Positions 1 to 6,685 of a stretch of DNA of 14,387 bases are shown here, piece by piece. The notes under the pieces are model-generated. The model was not told the origin of the DNA. It worked only from the letters and a program-made list of their open reading frames with translations, and searched no databases. The stretch comes from an uncultured Eubacteriales bacterium (lineage in GTDB: Bacteria > Bacillota > Clostridia > Lachnospirales > Bianqueaceae). The position numbers were made by a program, and so were the translations under genes. How positions within the stretch are numbered: position 1 is the first letter of the stretch; each line of letters opens with the position of its first letter. The stretch is from positions 1-14,387 of the forward strand of contig CABUPM010000059.1 of assembly GCA_902493345.1 (NCBI GenBank). The letters run 5' to 3'.

Positions 1-773
1 TGTTCCTGAATGGAATACGCGGCGTCCGCTTCTGCCTTTTTAAAGTCAGACTGCTGCTTCAGCTCTGCCTGACGAATGGCCAGAGAGGTTTGCTTTTCGG
101 CAATCTCCATCTCGGACTGAACCTTGGCATCATTGGCTTCTTTTGCGGCCTGCGCCTGTGCGATCGCGATATCTCTGTCCGCCTGCGCCTTGGCAACGGC
201 CGCGCCCTTCTTGATCTGGGAGATGTTGTCAATACCCAGGTCTTCGATGACGTTGTTCTGGTCCGCGAACGACTGGACATTGAAGGAGATCATTTCCAGG
301 CCCATCTTCTGCAGATCGGGGATCGCGTTTTCCTGAACCCGTTCTCCGAAGGCCTTACGGTCGGTAACCATTTCTTCCAGACGCATCTGTCCTACGATCT
401 CACGCATATTACCTTCCAATGTATCCTGCACACGGCGGATGATCATGTCTTCTTTTTCATTCAAGAAGAACTTGGATGCCAGAGCCATCATCTCTTCACT
501 CTGACCAATTCGGATCTTAACCGTCGCGTCCACCTTGACATTGATATACTCCGCATTGGGAACATAGTCCGTCGTCTTTACATCTACGGAAAACATTTTC
601 AGGGACAGCTTATCCAGCCGCTCCAGAAACGGAATACGGACACCTGCTTTTCCAATCAGGATTCTGGGCTTACGGAAGCCGGAAATCATGTAGGCTGTAT
701 CCGGCGGCGCCTTCACATAACCGATTAACGCGATAACAATAAGTACGACCACAACCCCAATGATAATTTCCAT
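1..773 (-). CDS. floT: Flotillin / SPFH-domain membrane scaffold protein (FloT-like), 5' part only
   Basis: Flotillins are membrane-anchored scaffolds that oligomerise in ordered lipid patches and affect signalling and membrane fluidity. The start is the ATG at 773, with GGAG about 7 nt upstream, and 257 residues are visible before the frame runs off the left edge (family members are near 500). Residues 2-18 form one hydrophobic anchor (MEIIIGVVVVLIVIALIGY). Residues 20-190 are the SPFH/band-7 domain, with recognisable stretches such as LEGNMREIVGQM and ENAIPDLQKMGLEMISF. From about 195 the chain is Ala/Glu/Lys/Gln-rich (AKAQADRDIAIAQAQAAKEA), the typical flotillin coiled coil. The resemblance is to B. 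subtilis YuaG/FloT rather than FloA; this assignment is from memory of the family. It lies 56 nt downstream of a 44-codon gene and probably shares its promoter. Confidence 0.9.
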   Translation of the reverse strand, partial: MEIIIGVVVVLIVIALIGYVKAPPDTAYMISGFRKPRILIGKAGVRIPFLERLDKLSLKMFSVDVKTTDYVPNAEYINVKVDATVKIRIGQSEEMMALASKFFLNEKEDMIIRRVQDTLEGNMREIVGQMRLEEMVTDRKAFGERVQENAIPDLQKMGLEMISFNVQSFADQNNVIEDLGIDNISQIKKGAAVAKAQADRDIAIAQAQAAKEANDAKVQSEMEIAEKQTSLAIRQAELKQQSDFKKAEADAAYSIQE

Positions 774-829
774 AACTTTCTCCTTTCAGATTCTCTTGTG
801 TTTTGCTCTTACAGTGGCTGCCAGTAGCC

Positions 830-964
830 TCACGGTGGATCCTCCGGATCACCCAGACCGTCCATATCCTGTACACACTCGACGCCCAGAACCGCAGCAT
901 ACTCCGGATTCCGCGCAAACTTATCCATGAGCCGAATGGTCAGAATTCTTTCTCTTACGTTCAA
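830..964 (-). CDS. Conserved-looking 44-residue protein, function unknown
   Basis: A short reading frame that begins MNVRERILTIRLMDKFARN and ends in an acidic, proline-containing tail (DGLGDPEDPP). The N-terminal half looks like an amphipathic basic helix; there is no signal peptide, membrane segment or cysteine pair. I recall similar very short proteins with an 'RERxLTIRLMEK' start in Clostridia but cannot name a family. A near-consensus Shine-Dalgarno run (AAGGGGGTGAT) sits at 968-978. It overlaps an in-frame ATG at 970, leaving only two bases between the G run and that ATG. The TTG at 964 has about 8 nt, so TTG is preferred; an ATG start would add two residues (Met-Leu). It lies between a putative promoter (1004-1032) and the flotillin gene, 56 nt apart, so the two are probably co-transcribed. 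Confidence 0.6.
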   Translation of the reverse strand: MNVRERILTIRLMDKFARNPEYAAVLGVECVQDMDGLGDPEDPP

Positions 965-1003
965 AAGCATCACCCCCTTACATTGCATCTGCTGTATAGG
1001 TCC

Positions 1004-1032
1004 AGTATACTTTAAAACTATGGGAAAATAAA
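1004..1032 (-). promoter_or_regulatory. Putative promoter for the small ORF and flotillin gene
   Basis: On the minus strand a good -10 (TATACT, 1009-1004) is preceded at 17-bp spacing by a weak -35 (TTTATT, 1032-1027). The -10 lies about 40 nt from the TTG start at 964. The -35 falls inside a pair of tandem repeats (1020-1059), and the -10 is overlapped by GTATA/TATAC inverted half-sites at 994-998 and 1006-1010. The weak -35 suggests dependence on an activator, or may mean this is not a true promoter. Confidence 0.4.
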
Positions 1033-1059
1033 TCACTGTATCCGCAAAATAAACACTGT
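1020..1059. repeat. Two adjoining 20-bp imperfect direct repeats (possible operator)
   Basis: Plus-strand 1020-1039 and 1040-1059 are head-to-tail copies that match at 14 of 20 positions without gaps, and better if one base is skipped. The shared core is AAAATAAA, an optional T, then CACTGT. The second copy ends on the last base of the stop codon of the upstream HTH gene, and the first overlaps the putative -35 of the small ORF/flotillin promoter. Tandem sites in this position suit a transcription factor; the adjacent HTH protein is the obvious candidate, but this is inference. Confidence 0.4.
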
Positions 1060-1595
1060 TATTGTTCCGTATTTGGAGAATTACCTTTTTCCCTTTTACG
1101 GATATTATATTGGTTGACATCGATCATGCCGGTTGCCATCATCCGTTCCGACCAAAGCTGTAAGGTCTCGACTGCAATCGAGATCTTTTCTAATTCTTCC
1201 TGAATATTGATAAAATCCTCCAGCTCGTCGCTCGTGACCTTGCCGTCTACCGTAATCTCAATGAGCCGTTCCTTTTGTTTTCCCATGGAATTTAAGGAAG
1301 CCAGCATCTCTAAAACAATCTGGGATAAGTCCTTGATCTTAATCTCCGGAACATAGTGCTGACCGATCGGGCACTGATTGGCACAGTAATAGTTGCACAG
1401 GCTGGGCTGTTTATACTTCTCTGCCATGAGCAGAACTTCATCCGGATGCGGCAGAGAACGTTCATTCTCGATTTTTTCAATACGCTCCGGTGTAATGCTT
1501 TCCAATAGCTCGGATGCTGCCTCCCTCGTCAGTCCCATCGCCTCTCGGGTCTTATGATAGATATTCTTATTTTCTTTTGTTGAAACTCTTGCCAT
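1059..1595 (-). CDS. HTH (XRE-like) regulator with a CX3CX3C cysteine cluster
   Basis: A 178-residue cytoplasmic protein. Residues about 9-62 read as an XRE/Cro-type helix-turn-helix (TREAMGLTREAASELLESIT, then RIEKIENERSLPHPDEVLLMAEKY). Immediately after come its only cysteines, C67, C71 and C75 (SLCNYYCANQCPIG). The rest is helical: residues about 88-105 (KIKDLSQIVLEMLASLN), then a likely coiled coil around 125-150 (TSDELEDFINIQEELEKI). The start chosen is the ATG at 1595, because GAGG lies 9 nt upstream; the ATG at 1604 would directly abut that sequence. It sits 35 nt downstream of the rRNA methyltransferase gene and is probably the last gene of the operon starting at 6633. DNA binding is inferred from the fold; what the cysteines bind (metal, Fe-S or redox) is unknown. 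Confidence 0.8.
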   Translation of the reverse strand: MARVSTKENKNIYHKTREAMGLTREAASELLESITPERIEKIENERSLPHPDEVLLMAEKYKQPSLCNYYCANQCPIGQHYVPEIKIKDLSQIVLEMLASLNSMGKQKERLIEITVDGKVTSDELEDFINIQEELEKISIAVETLQLWSERMMATGMIDVNQYNIRKREKGNSPNTEQ

Positions 1596-1630
1596 ATGTA
1601 ACATCCTCGCTATATAAAATTATCCTTAGA

Positions 1631-2779
1631 TCACTGGCGTGCCTTCAGGGCAACGACCGTCTCTACATGGCTCGTAAAAGGGAACATGTCTACCGGCTGG
1701 ATCCTCTCGACGGCATACTTCTGTTCCGTCAGGATCTCCAGATCTCTGGCCAGCGTCTCCGGATCACAGGACACATACACGACCCGTTTCGGCCCCAGCT
1801 TCATCAGCGACTGTAAAAAGACGGTGCTGCTGCCGCTGCGCGGCGGATCCATCAGCACTACGTCCGCTGAACTTCCTTCTTCTGCCATTTTCAGCATGAA
1901 TTCTCCGGCATCACCCTGACAGAATTCTGCCCGGTTCAGGCCATTCTCCTGTGCGTTGCGCTTGGCATCCCGCACCGCGTCCGGATTCAGCTCCACGCCG
2001 ATCACTTTTTTGGCACGACGTGCCGCGATCAATCCAATGGTTCCGATTCCGCAGTAGGCATCGATCACCGTCTCTCTTCCCGTGAGCTTGGCATATTCCA
2101 CGGCTGTCTGATACAAGACCTCTGTCTGCACCGGATTCACCTGATAGAAGGACTTCGGCGAAATCCGAAAAGTACATCCGCACAATGTATCCCGGATCAT
2201 CCCCGGACCATACAGAATATTCTCTCGTTCTCCCAGCACCATACTTGTCTTCTTGAAATTGATATTCTGGACCAGTGTCGTAATCTCCGGATGCAGCTTT
2301 CGAAGGGCCTTGACAAAATTATTCTTAGACGGCAGAACACTCTGTCCTGTCACCAGAATCACCATAACCTCTCCGCTGGAAAAGCCTCTGCGCACCAATA
2401 CATGCCGAATCAGACCGGAGCCGGTATCCTCATTATATACTGTATACTTAAAAGAGCGCATCAATGAACGGATATCCGCAATGATCTCCTGACTTTTCTC
2501 GTCTTCAATCAGACAATGCTCCAACGCGATCACCCGATGTGTCCCCGCCTGATAGGTTCCGGAAACGGTGCGTCCCTGTTGTCTTGCGAATACATGGTGT
2601 ACCTTATTGCGGTAATGATAGGGGTCCTTCATCCCCAGGATAGGCTGTACCGCCGCGAAACGCTGCAGAAGGCTCTGAACTCTCTGCTGCTTGTGCTGCA
2701 GCTGCTCCTCATAAGGCATCCCCTGATACTGACAAGAACCGCATGCGGCCGCATATGGACATTTGGGATATGTATTCAA
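1631..2779 (-). CDS. rlmD: 23S rRNA (uracil-C5) methyltransferase, RlmD/RumA family, TRAM-less
   Basis: An SAM-dependent enzyme that converts uracil to 5-methyluracil in RNA, of the TrmA/RlmC/RlmD family. C7, C13, C16 and C89 match the 4Fe-4S ligands (CPYAAACGSC, then HCLIED). The family block SPKSFYQVNPVQTEVLY is at 208-224, SAM-binding DAYCGIGTIGL at 240-250, and MDPPRSG at 310-316. The nucleophile C338 lies in VSCDPETLARDL and the C-terminal base E373 in SHVETV. At 382 residues it starts directly at the Fe-S motif and lacks the N-terminal TRAM domain common in RlmD, so whether it modifies U1939, U747 or both is open. The start is TTG at 2779 with AGGAGG 9 nt upstream. It begins 13 nt after the rsmH stop, so the two are co-transcribed. 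Confidence 0.92.
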   Translation of the reverse strand: MNTYPKCPYAAACGSCQYQGMPYEEQLQHKQQRVQSLLQRFAAVQPILGMKDPYHYRNKVHHVFARQQGRTVSGTYQAGTHRVIALEHCLIEDEKSQEIIADIRSLMRSFKYTVYNEDTGSGLIRHVLVRRGFSSGEVMVILVTGQSVLPSKNNFVKALRKLHPEITTLVQNINFKKTSMVLGERENILYGPGMIRDTLCGCTFRISPKSFYQVNPVQTEVLYQTAVEYAKLTGRETVIDAYCGIGTIGLIAARRAKKVIGVELNPDAVRDAKRNAQENGLNRAEFCQGDAGEFMLKMAEEGSSADVVLMDPPRSGSSTVFLQSLMKLGPKRVVYVSCDPETLARDLEILTEQKYAVERIQPVDMFPFTSHVETVVALKARQ

Positions 2780-2792
2780 ATCGTTCTTCCTC

Positions 2793-3815
2793 CTATGCCT
2801 TAATAGCCCAGCGCAGCTTCGCTGAACGGGCCCGCGGATTCCGGGCGCACTCAGCTGCGGAAGGACGGATCACCTCATCCGCTACCGCCTGATATACTCC
2901 CTGCTGCAAATACTGTTTAAACGACTTCTTTACCAGGCGATCCTCTCCGGAATGGAACGTCAGAATCGCAATCCGTCCTCCGGGAAGCATCGCCTCCGGA
3001 AGCTTCTCCAACAGCTCATACAGCACTTCATACTCATGATTGACATCGATACGCAGCGCCTGAAAAGTACGCTGACAAGCTTTCCGCAAATCCTCTGCGG
3101 ATCCGCGCGGCAGGGCTTCTTCAACCGCCCTCCGCAGATCCGTTGTCGTCTCTATTTTCCGTTCCTTGCGATAGACAGAACGCGCAATCTCCTGTGCATA
3201 GGGCTCATCCGCATTCTCTATCAGCATTCCGGCAAATTCCGCTTTATCCAGCTCCCGAAGCCGCTGCGCCGCACTGACGCCCTGCTGCGGATTCATCCGC
3301 AGATCCAGAGGGCCGTCCAGCTTATAGGAAAAGCCGCGCTCCGGATTGTCAATCTGCATGGAGGACACACCAAGATCCGCCAAGAAAAAATGAAACGGAC
3401 CATATTCCGCCGCGACCTCATCGATCTTGGCAAAATTCTTAAGAAGGACCGTAAAGATCTCTTCTCCATATCCCTGTTCTCTCAGTCTCGCTCTGGTTTT
3501 TTCCGACTCTATGGGATCCACATCCAAGGAATAGAGATGTCCCTGACCATTCAGACACTGCAGAATCCGGCCGGAATGCCCGCCGTATCCCAATGTCGCG
3601 TCTACCCCTTTTTGCCCTGGCTGGACCTGCAAAAAACTCAGGATCTCGTCTACACAGATCGGAATATGCATGCCGGCCGGCGTGCCGCCCTTTTCAATTA
3701 CATGAGCCACCGTATCCGCGTATTTCTCCGGCTGCAGCTCCTTATATTTTTCACTGTAATGCCTGGGATGCGTCCCTGCATAGCGGACTCTCCTCTTATG
3801 CGGCTGCTCCTCCAT
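2793..3815 (-). CDS. rsmH: 16S rRNA (cytosine1402-N4)-methyltransferase RsmH, N-terminally extended paralog
   Basis: RsmH methylates N4 of C1402 in the 16S rRNA decoding centre. Motifs in the 340-residue product are DATLGYGGHS at 72-81 (SAM site), DLGVSSMQIDNPERGFS at 147-163, RTFQALRIDVN at 249-259, LTFHSGEDRLVK at 285-296 and ECARNPRARSAKLRWA at 322-337. Usual family members are about 310 residues and begin near the 'HIPV' motif; here that motif (MHIPICVDEIL) is at 49-59, after a basic extension beginning MEEQPHKRRVRY. The start is ATG 3815, with AGGAGG 7 nt upstream; a start further out would lie inside mutY. The neighbours are mutY (20 nt) and rlmD (13 nt), not the mraZ-ftsL cluster. I recall this extended type as a second RsmH in Lachnospiraceae. 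HSGEDR replaces the usual HSLEDR. Confidence 0.92.
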   Translation of the reverse strand: MEEQPHKRRVRYAGTHPRHYSEKYKELQPEKYADTVAHVIEKGGTPAGMHIPICVDEILSFLQVQPGQKGVDATLGYGGHSGRILQCLNGQGHLYSLDVDPIESEKTRARLREQGYGEEIFTVLLKNFAKIDEVAAEYGPFHFFLADLGVSSMQIDNPERGFSYKLDGPLDLRMNPQQGVSAAQRLRELDKAEFAGMLIENADEPYAQEIARSVYRKERKIETTTDLRRAVEEALPRGSAEDLRKACQRTFQALRIDVNHEYEVLYELLEKLPEAMLPGGRIAILTFHSGEDRLVKKSFKQYLQQGVYQAVADEVIRPSAAECARNPRARSAKLRWAIKA

Positions 3816-3835
3816 CTCTGCTCCTCCTGCTTCTA

Positions 3836-4909
3836 TTATACCAATTTCAATTGTTCCGGCTCCGCCAGATACTCCTGGATCCGCCGAAACGCTGTAGGAA
3901 TCATCAGCTCCTGCTGCGCGTCCGTTCCCGCCCACCGCCACTGCGGCCCCACGGGCTCCGGTCCGGTCAAACGGACCAGATAGACACGCATCTTCCAATG
4001 TCTATGTGTAAAAATATGCTCTGTATCCAGAAGGTGTCCCTCCGGGCGTATCTGCATCCCGTATTCCGTCAGGAACTTTTCCTGCATGCTCTCCAGAGAG
4101 TCCGCTTCTACGCCGGGGTACTCCCAGAGTCCGGCCAGCAGTCCCGAATCCGGCCTGCGGTGCATCAACACTTCCCGTTGGCCGTTCCGCGTCCGTTCCG
4201 CAATCCCGATGTATCGCAGAACTACCTTCTGCCGTTCTTTTTTCTTTTTTACCGGCAGCTCTCCTGCCCTTCCCTGCTGATATGCCAGACAATCCTCCTG
4301 CAGAGGGCATTGCGTGCATCGGGGGTTGCCGGGGATACATACCATCGCTCCCAGCTCCATCAGGCTCTGCGTATACGCGCTCGGACCATGTTCATAATCC
4401 TCTGCCTCAGGTATGTGCTCCTGAACGATATCACGGATCGCCTTCCGGCTCCTGTCCTCTGTGATATCTCCTTCTAACGCATAGAGTCTGCTGATTACCC
4501 GCAGGACATTCCCATCCACTGCCGCGGCCGGTTTGTTATAGGCAATACTCCAGATGGCTCCGGCCGTATACTCGCCCACGCCAGAAAGCTTCAAAAGCTC
4601 CGCGTATTCCTCCGGAAAGCCGCCCTGCGCCACAATCTGCCGCGCCGCCCTCTGGAGGTTCTTGGCCCTGGAATAGTATCCCAGCCCCTCCCAGAGCTTC
4701 AAAACCGCATCCAGAGGAGCCTCCGCCAACTGCCGCACCGTAGGATATGCCATTAAAAAGCGTTCGTAATATCCGATCACGGCCTCCACTCTCGTCTGCT
4801 GCAGCATGATCTCCGAGATCCACACCCGATACGGGTCATGGGTCTGCCTCCAGGGCAGCTCACGGTGTCCCGCCGCGTACCATCCGATCAGCCGGTCCTG
4901 CCAATCCAA
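3836..4909 (-). CDS. mutY: A/G-specific adenine DNA glycosylase MutY
   Basis: MutY removes adenine mispaired with 8-oxoguanine or guanine, starting base-excision repair. The 357-residue product has the HhH-GPD fold. The catalytic Glu is E42 (QQTRVEAV) and the catalytic Asp D132 (VDGNVLRV). The hairpin LSGVGEYTAGAI is at 108-119. The 4Fe-4S loop has C191, C198, C201 and C207 in exact CX6CX2CX5C spacing. A NUDIX-like 8-oxoG recognition domain follows from about 228, including FTHRHWKM (300-307). The start is TTG at 4909: an in-frame TGA lies two codons upstream, no earlier start is possible, and AGGAGG is 11 nt before it. Only 3 nt separate it from the stop of the preceding cysteine-rich gene, so translation is probably coupled. 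All key residues are present. Confidence 0.95.
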   Translation of the reverse strand: MDWQDRLIGWYAAGHRELPWRQTHDPYRVWISEIMLQQTRVEAVIGYYERFLMAYPTVRQLAEAPLDAVLKLWEGLGYYSRAKNLQRAARQIVAQGGFPEEYAELLKLSGVGEYTAGAIWSIAYNKPAAAVDGNVLRVISRLYALEGDITEDRSRKAIRDIVQEHIPEAEDYEHGPSAYTQSLMELGAMVCIPGNPRCTQCPLQEDCLAYQQGRAGELPVKKKKERQKVVLRYIGIAERTRNGQREVLMHRRPDSGLLAGLWEYPGVEADSLESMQEKFLTEYGMQIRPEGHLLDTEHIFTHRHWKMRVYLVRLTGPEPVGPQWRWAGTDAQQELMIPTAFRRIQEYLAEPEQLKLV

Positions 4910-4912
4910 TTC

Positions 4913-5176
4913 TCATCCAACCTCCTGTACAGTTCTCCAACGGTCGCGGTACGGACACCTGGCTGTCTTGAGTCTTGCCCGCAGCACTACATAGCATCCG
5001 CACATACGGCAGGTTCCATCCGGGAGCTTTTCCTTACACTGGGCGCAGATCTCCAGTCTGCGCCCATATTCTTTCTCTTCCGCAAGCTGCTGCGGCCTCT
5101 CTTCTAATTTTCGCAGGGCCTCGGCCACATGCTCATCTACGCTCCACCCCAGCTCCTCACAGATTCGGCAGTTCAT
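4913..5176 (-). CDS. Small eight-cysteine protein, DUF6171-like
   Basis: An 87-residue cytoplasmic protein with cysteines at 3, 6, 44, 47, 56, 59, 61 and 74. The pattern CRIC, a helical spacer rich in Glu and Lys, then CAQC, CRMCGC and ARCPYRDRW suggests one or two zinc sites. It resembles what I remember of the DUF6171 family in Clostridia ('C..C...G.C..CGC.V..R...K...CP'); function is unknown. The start ATG (5176-5174) overlaps the stop of the arabinofuranosidase gene by 4 nt (ATGA), and its own stop is 3 nt before the mutY start, so it is coupled on both sides. A role linked to MutY or nucleic acid would be speculation. Confidence 0.8.
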   Translation of the reverse strand: MNCRICEELGWSVDEHVAEALRKLEERPQQLAEEKEYGRRLEICAQCKEKLPDGTCRMCGCYVVLRARLKTARCPYRDRWRTVQEVG

Positions 5177-6633
5177 TCCAGTACAAGCGCTGTTACGCTC
5201 TTGGGCGGCAGCGTCAGGTGGCAGCCATCCGGCAGGATCTCTACCGCAAGTTCGCTCGGAGCCAGGCGTTCCGGCTCTTCAAATGTATTGTGCTGATCCA
5301 TGATGTCGCTTGTCAGTGTTGTCGCCGAAGCGGACGCGCATACCTTGCCGCGCAGCTGCAGATCCACAGTAACGCTGTTCTCCAGGTCAATATTGCACAG
5401 GGTCGCCAATACCTTGCCGTCCTTCACGGACACCGATACGGTAACAGAATCCATATTCTCTACCTGGGGCACGTCCTGAAGCACCGCGTCAACACGCTGC
5501 GCGTCCTGATGCGCCTGATACATATCATACACATAATAAGTCGGCGTCAGAATCATCTTCTCGCCTTCCGTCAGGATTACAGACTGCAAAACATTGACCA
5601 TCTGCGCGATATTGGACATCTGCACACGGTCGCAATGATTGTTGAAGATATTCAGGTTCAATCCGGCTACCAGCGCGTCCCGCAGCGTATTTTGCTGATA
5701 CAGGAATCCCGGGTTAGTTCCCTCTTCGCATTTATGCCATGTTCCCCATTCGTCTACCAGAAGCCCGACTCTCTTGTCCGGATCATACTGGTCCATAATG
5801 GCGCTGTGCCGTGTCACCAGCTCTTCCATATACTGCGTTTTTTTCATTGTGCTGTACCATTCATTCACGTCAAAACCAATCGCATGGGTTTTGGCTTTCC
5901 ATTCACCCGGCGTTGTGTAATAATGCAGCGTAATGCCGTCCATCGCATCGGCAGCCCGACTCATCAGGATCTCCATCCAATGATAATCCGCGGTATTGGG
6001 TCCGCAGGCAATCCGGTAGATCTTGTTGTCTCCGAAATTCCGCACATATGTGGCATACCGACGGTATTCATCGGCATAATATTCTGGCCGCATACTGCCG
6101 CCGCAGCCCCAGTTCTCATTGCCGATACCGAAATATTTTACCTTCCAGGGCTCTTCTCTGCCGTTCTCCCGGCGAAGATTGCTCATGGGGGAGATTCCGT
6201 CAAACGTCATATATTCCACCCACTGCTGCATCTCACGTACGGTACCGCTGCCCAGATTGCCGTTGATATAAGGCTCCGCGCCGATCAGCTCGCAAAAACG
6301 CATAAACTCATGTGTTCCAAAGGAATTGTCTTCTGTCACTCCGCCCCAATGGGTGTTGACCATGCAAGGACGCTTTTCCTTCGGTCCAATTCCGTCCTCC
6401 CAATGATATTCATCCGCAAAGCAGCCGCCCGGCCAACGCAGTACCGGAACATGGATCTTTCTCAATGCCTCTACGACATCTAGGCGCATTCCGTCGATAT
6501 TGGGAATCTCCGAATCCTCTCCTACATAGATACCCCCGTAAATACAACGTCCCAGATGCTCTGAAAAATGTCCATAAATATTTTTGTTAATCTTCCCCCG
6601 GCTGATATCTGTATTTATAATCAGTTTTGCCAT
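5173..6633 (-). CDS. abfA: Intracellular alpha-L-arabinofuranosidase, GH51
   Basis: A retaining exo-acting hydrolase that releases terminal L-arabinofuranose from arabino-oligosaccharides. The 486-residue length is normal for GH51. The acid/base is E173 in GIGNENWGCGG and the nucleophile E295 in LLVDEWGTW; both match the positions known from Geobacillus AbfA (about E175 and E294). Other signature stretches are NIYGHFSEHLGRCIYGGIY (18-36), LRWPGGCFADEYHWEDGIGP (65-84) and the C-terminal jelly-roll from about 385. There is no signal peptide, so it acts on imported oligosaccharides. The start is ATG 6633 with GGAGG 8 nt upstream. It heads the operon that continues into DUF6171-like, mutY, rsmH and rlmD. 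No arabinose kinase, isomerase or transporter gene is adjacent, which is unusual for such an enzyme. Confidence 0.95.
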   Translation of the reverse strand: MAKLIINTDISRGKINKNIYGHFSEHLGRCIYGGIYVGEDSEIPNIDGMRLDVVEALRKIHVPVLRWPGGCFADEYHWEDGIGPKEKRPCMVNTHWGGVTEDNSFGTHEFMRFCELIGAEPYINGNLGSGTVREMQQWVEYMTFDGISPMSNLRRENGREEPWKVKYFGIGNENWGCGGSMRPEYYADEYRRYATYVRNFGDNKIYRIACGPNTADYHWMEILMSRAADAMDGITLHYYTTPGEWKAKTHAIGFDVNEWYSTMKKTQYMEELVTRHSAIMDQYDPDKRVGLLVDEWGTWHKCEEGTNPGFLYQQNTLRDALVAGLNLNIFNNHCDRVQMSNIAQMVNVLQSVILTEGEKMILTPTYYVYDMYQAHQDAQRVDAVLQDVPQVENMDSVTVSVSVKDGKVLATLCNIDLENSVTVDLQLRGKVCASASATTLTSDIMDQHNTFEEPERLAPSELAVEILPDGCHLTLPPKSVTALVLE

Positions 6634-6685
6634 CCGTACTTCCTCCCTTAGGTATATTTGCGTTTTTCACGCTTTTCTTACGTGT

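Noticed and set aside
971..1120. A longer version of the small ORF starting at 1120, inside the HTH gene
   Set aside because: The added residues have no family resemblance, and the strong ribosome site lies just before 964-970.
3816..3998. A 61-residue upstream extension of RsmH
   Set aside because: It would lie inside the mutY coding region, and its composition is Gly/Ala-rich noise. The AGGAGG just before 3815 fixes the start.
2952..4477. Two long plus-strand open frames over rsmH and mutY
   Set aside because: The minus-strand genes carry intact catalytic motifs throughout; the plus-strand frames overlap each other and lack start signals.
4975..6483. A 502-codon open frame on the plus strand, antisense to abfA
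   Set aside because: It is a by-product of codon use in the GH51 gene on the other strand. The minus-strand frame has all catalytic motifs, while the plus-strand product is an Arg/His/Ile-rich string with no recognisable domain and no ribosome site.
6634..6685. Riboswitch or cre site in the abfA leader
   Set aside because: The leader is about 45 nt, too short for known riboswitches, and I could not fit the catabolite-responsive element consensus on either strand.
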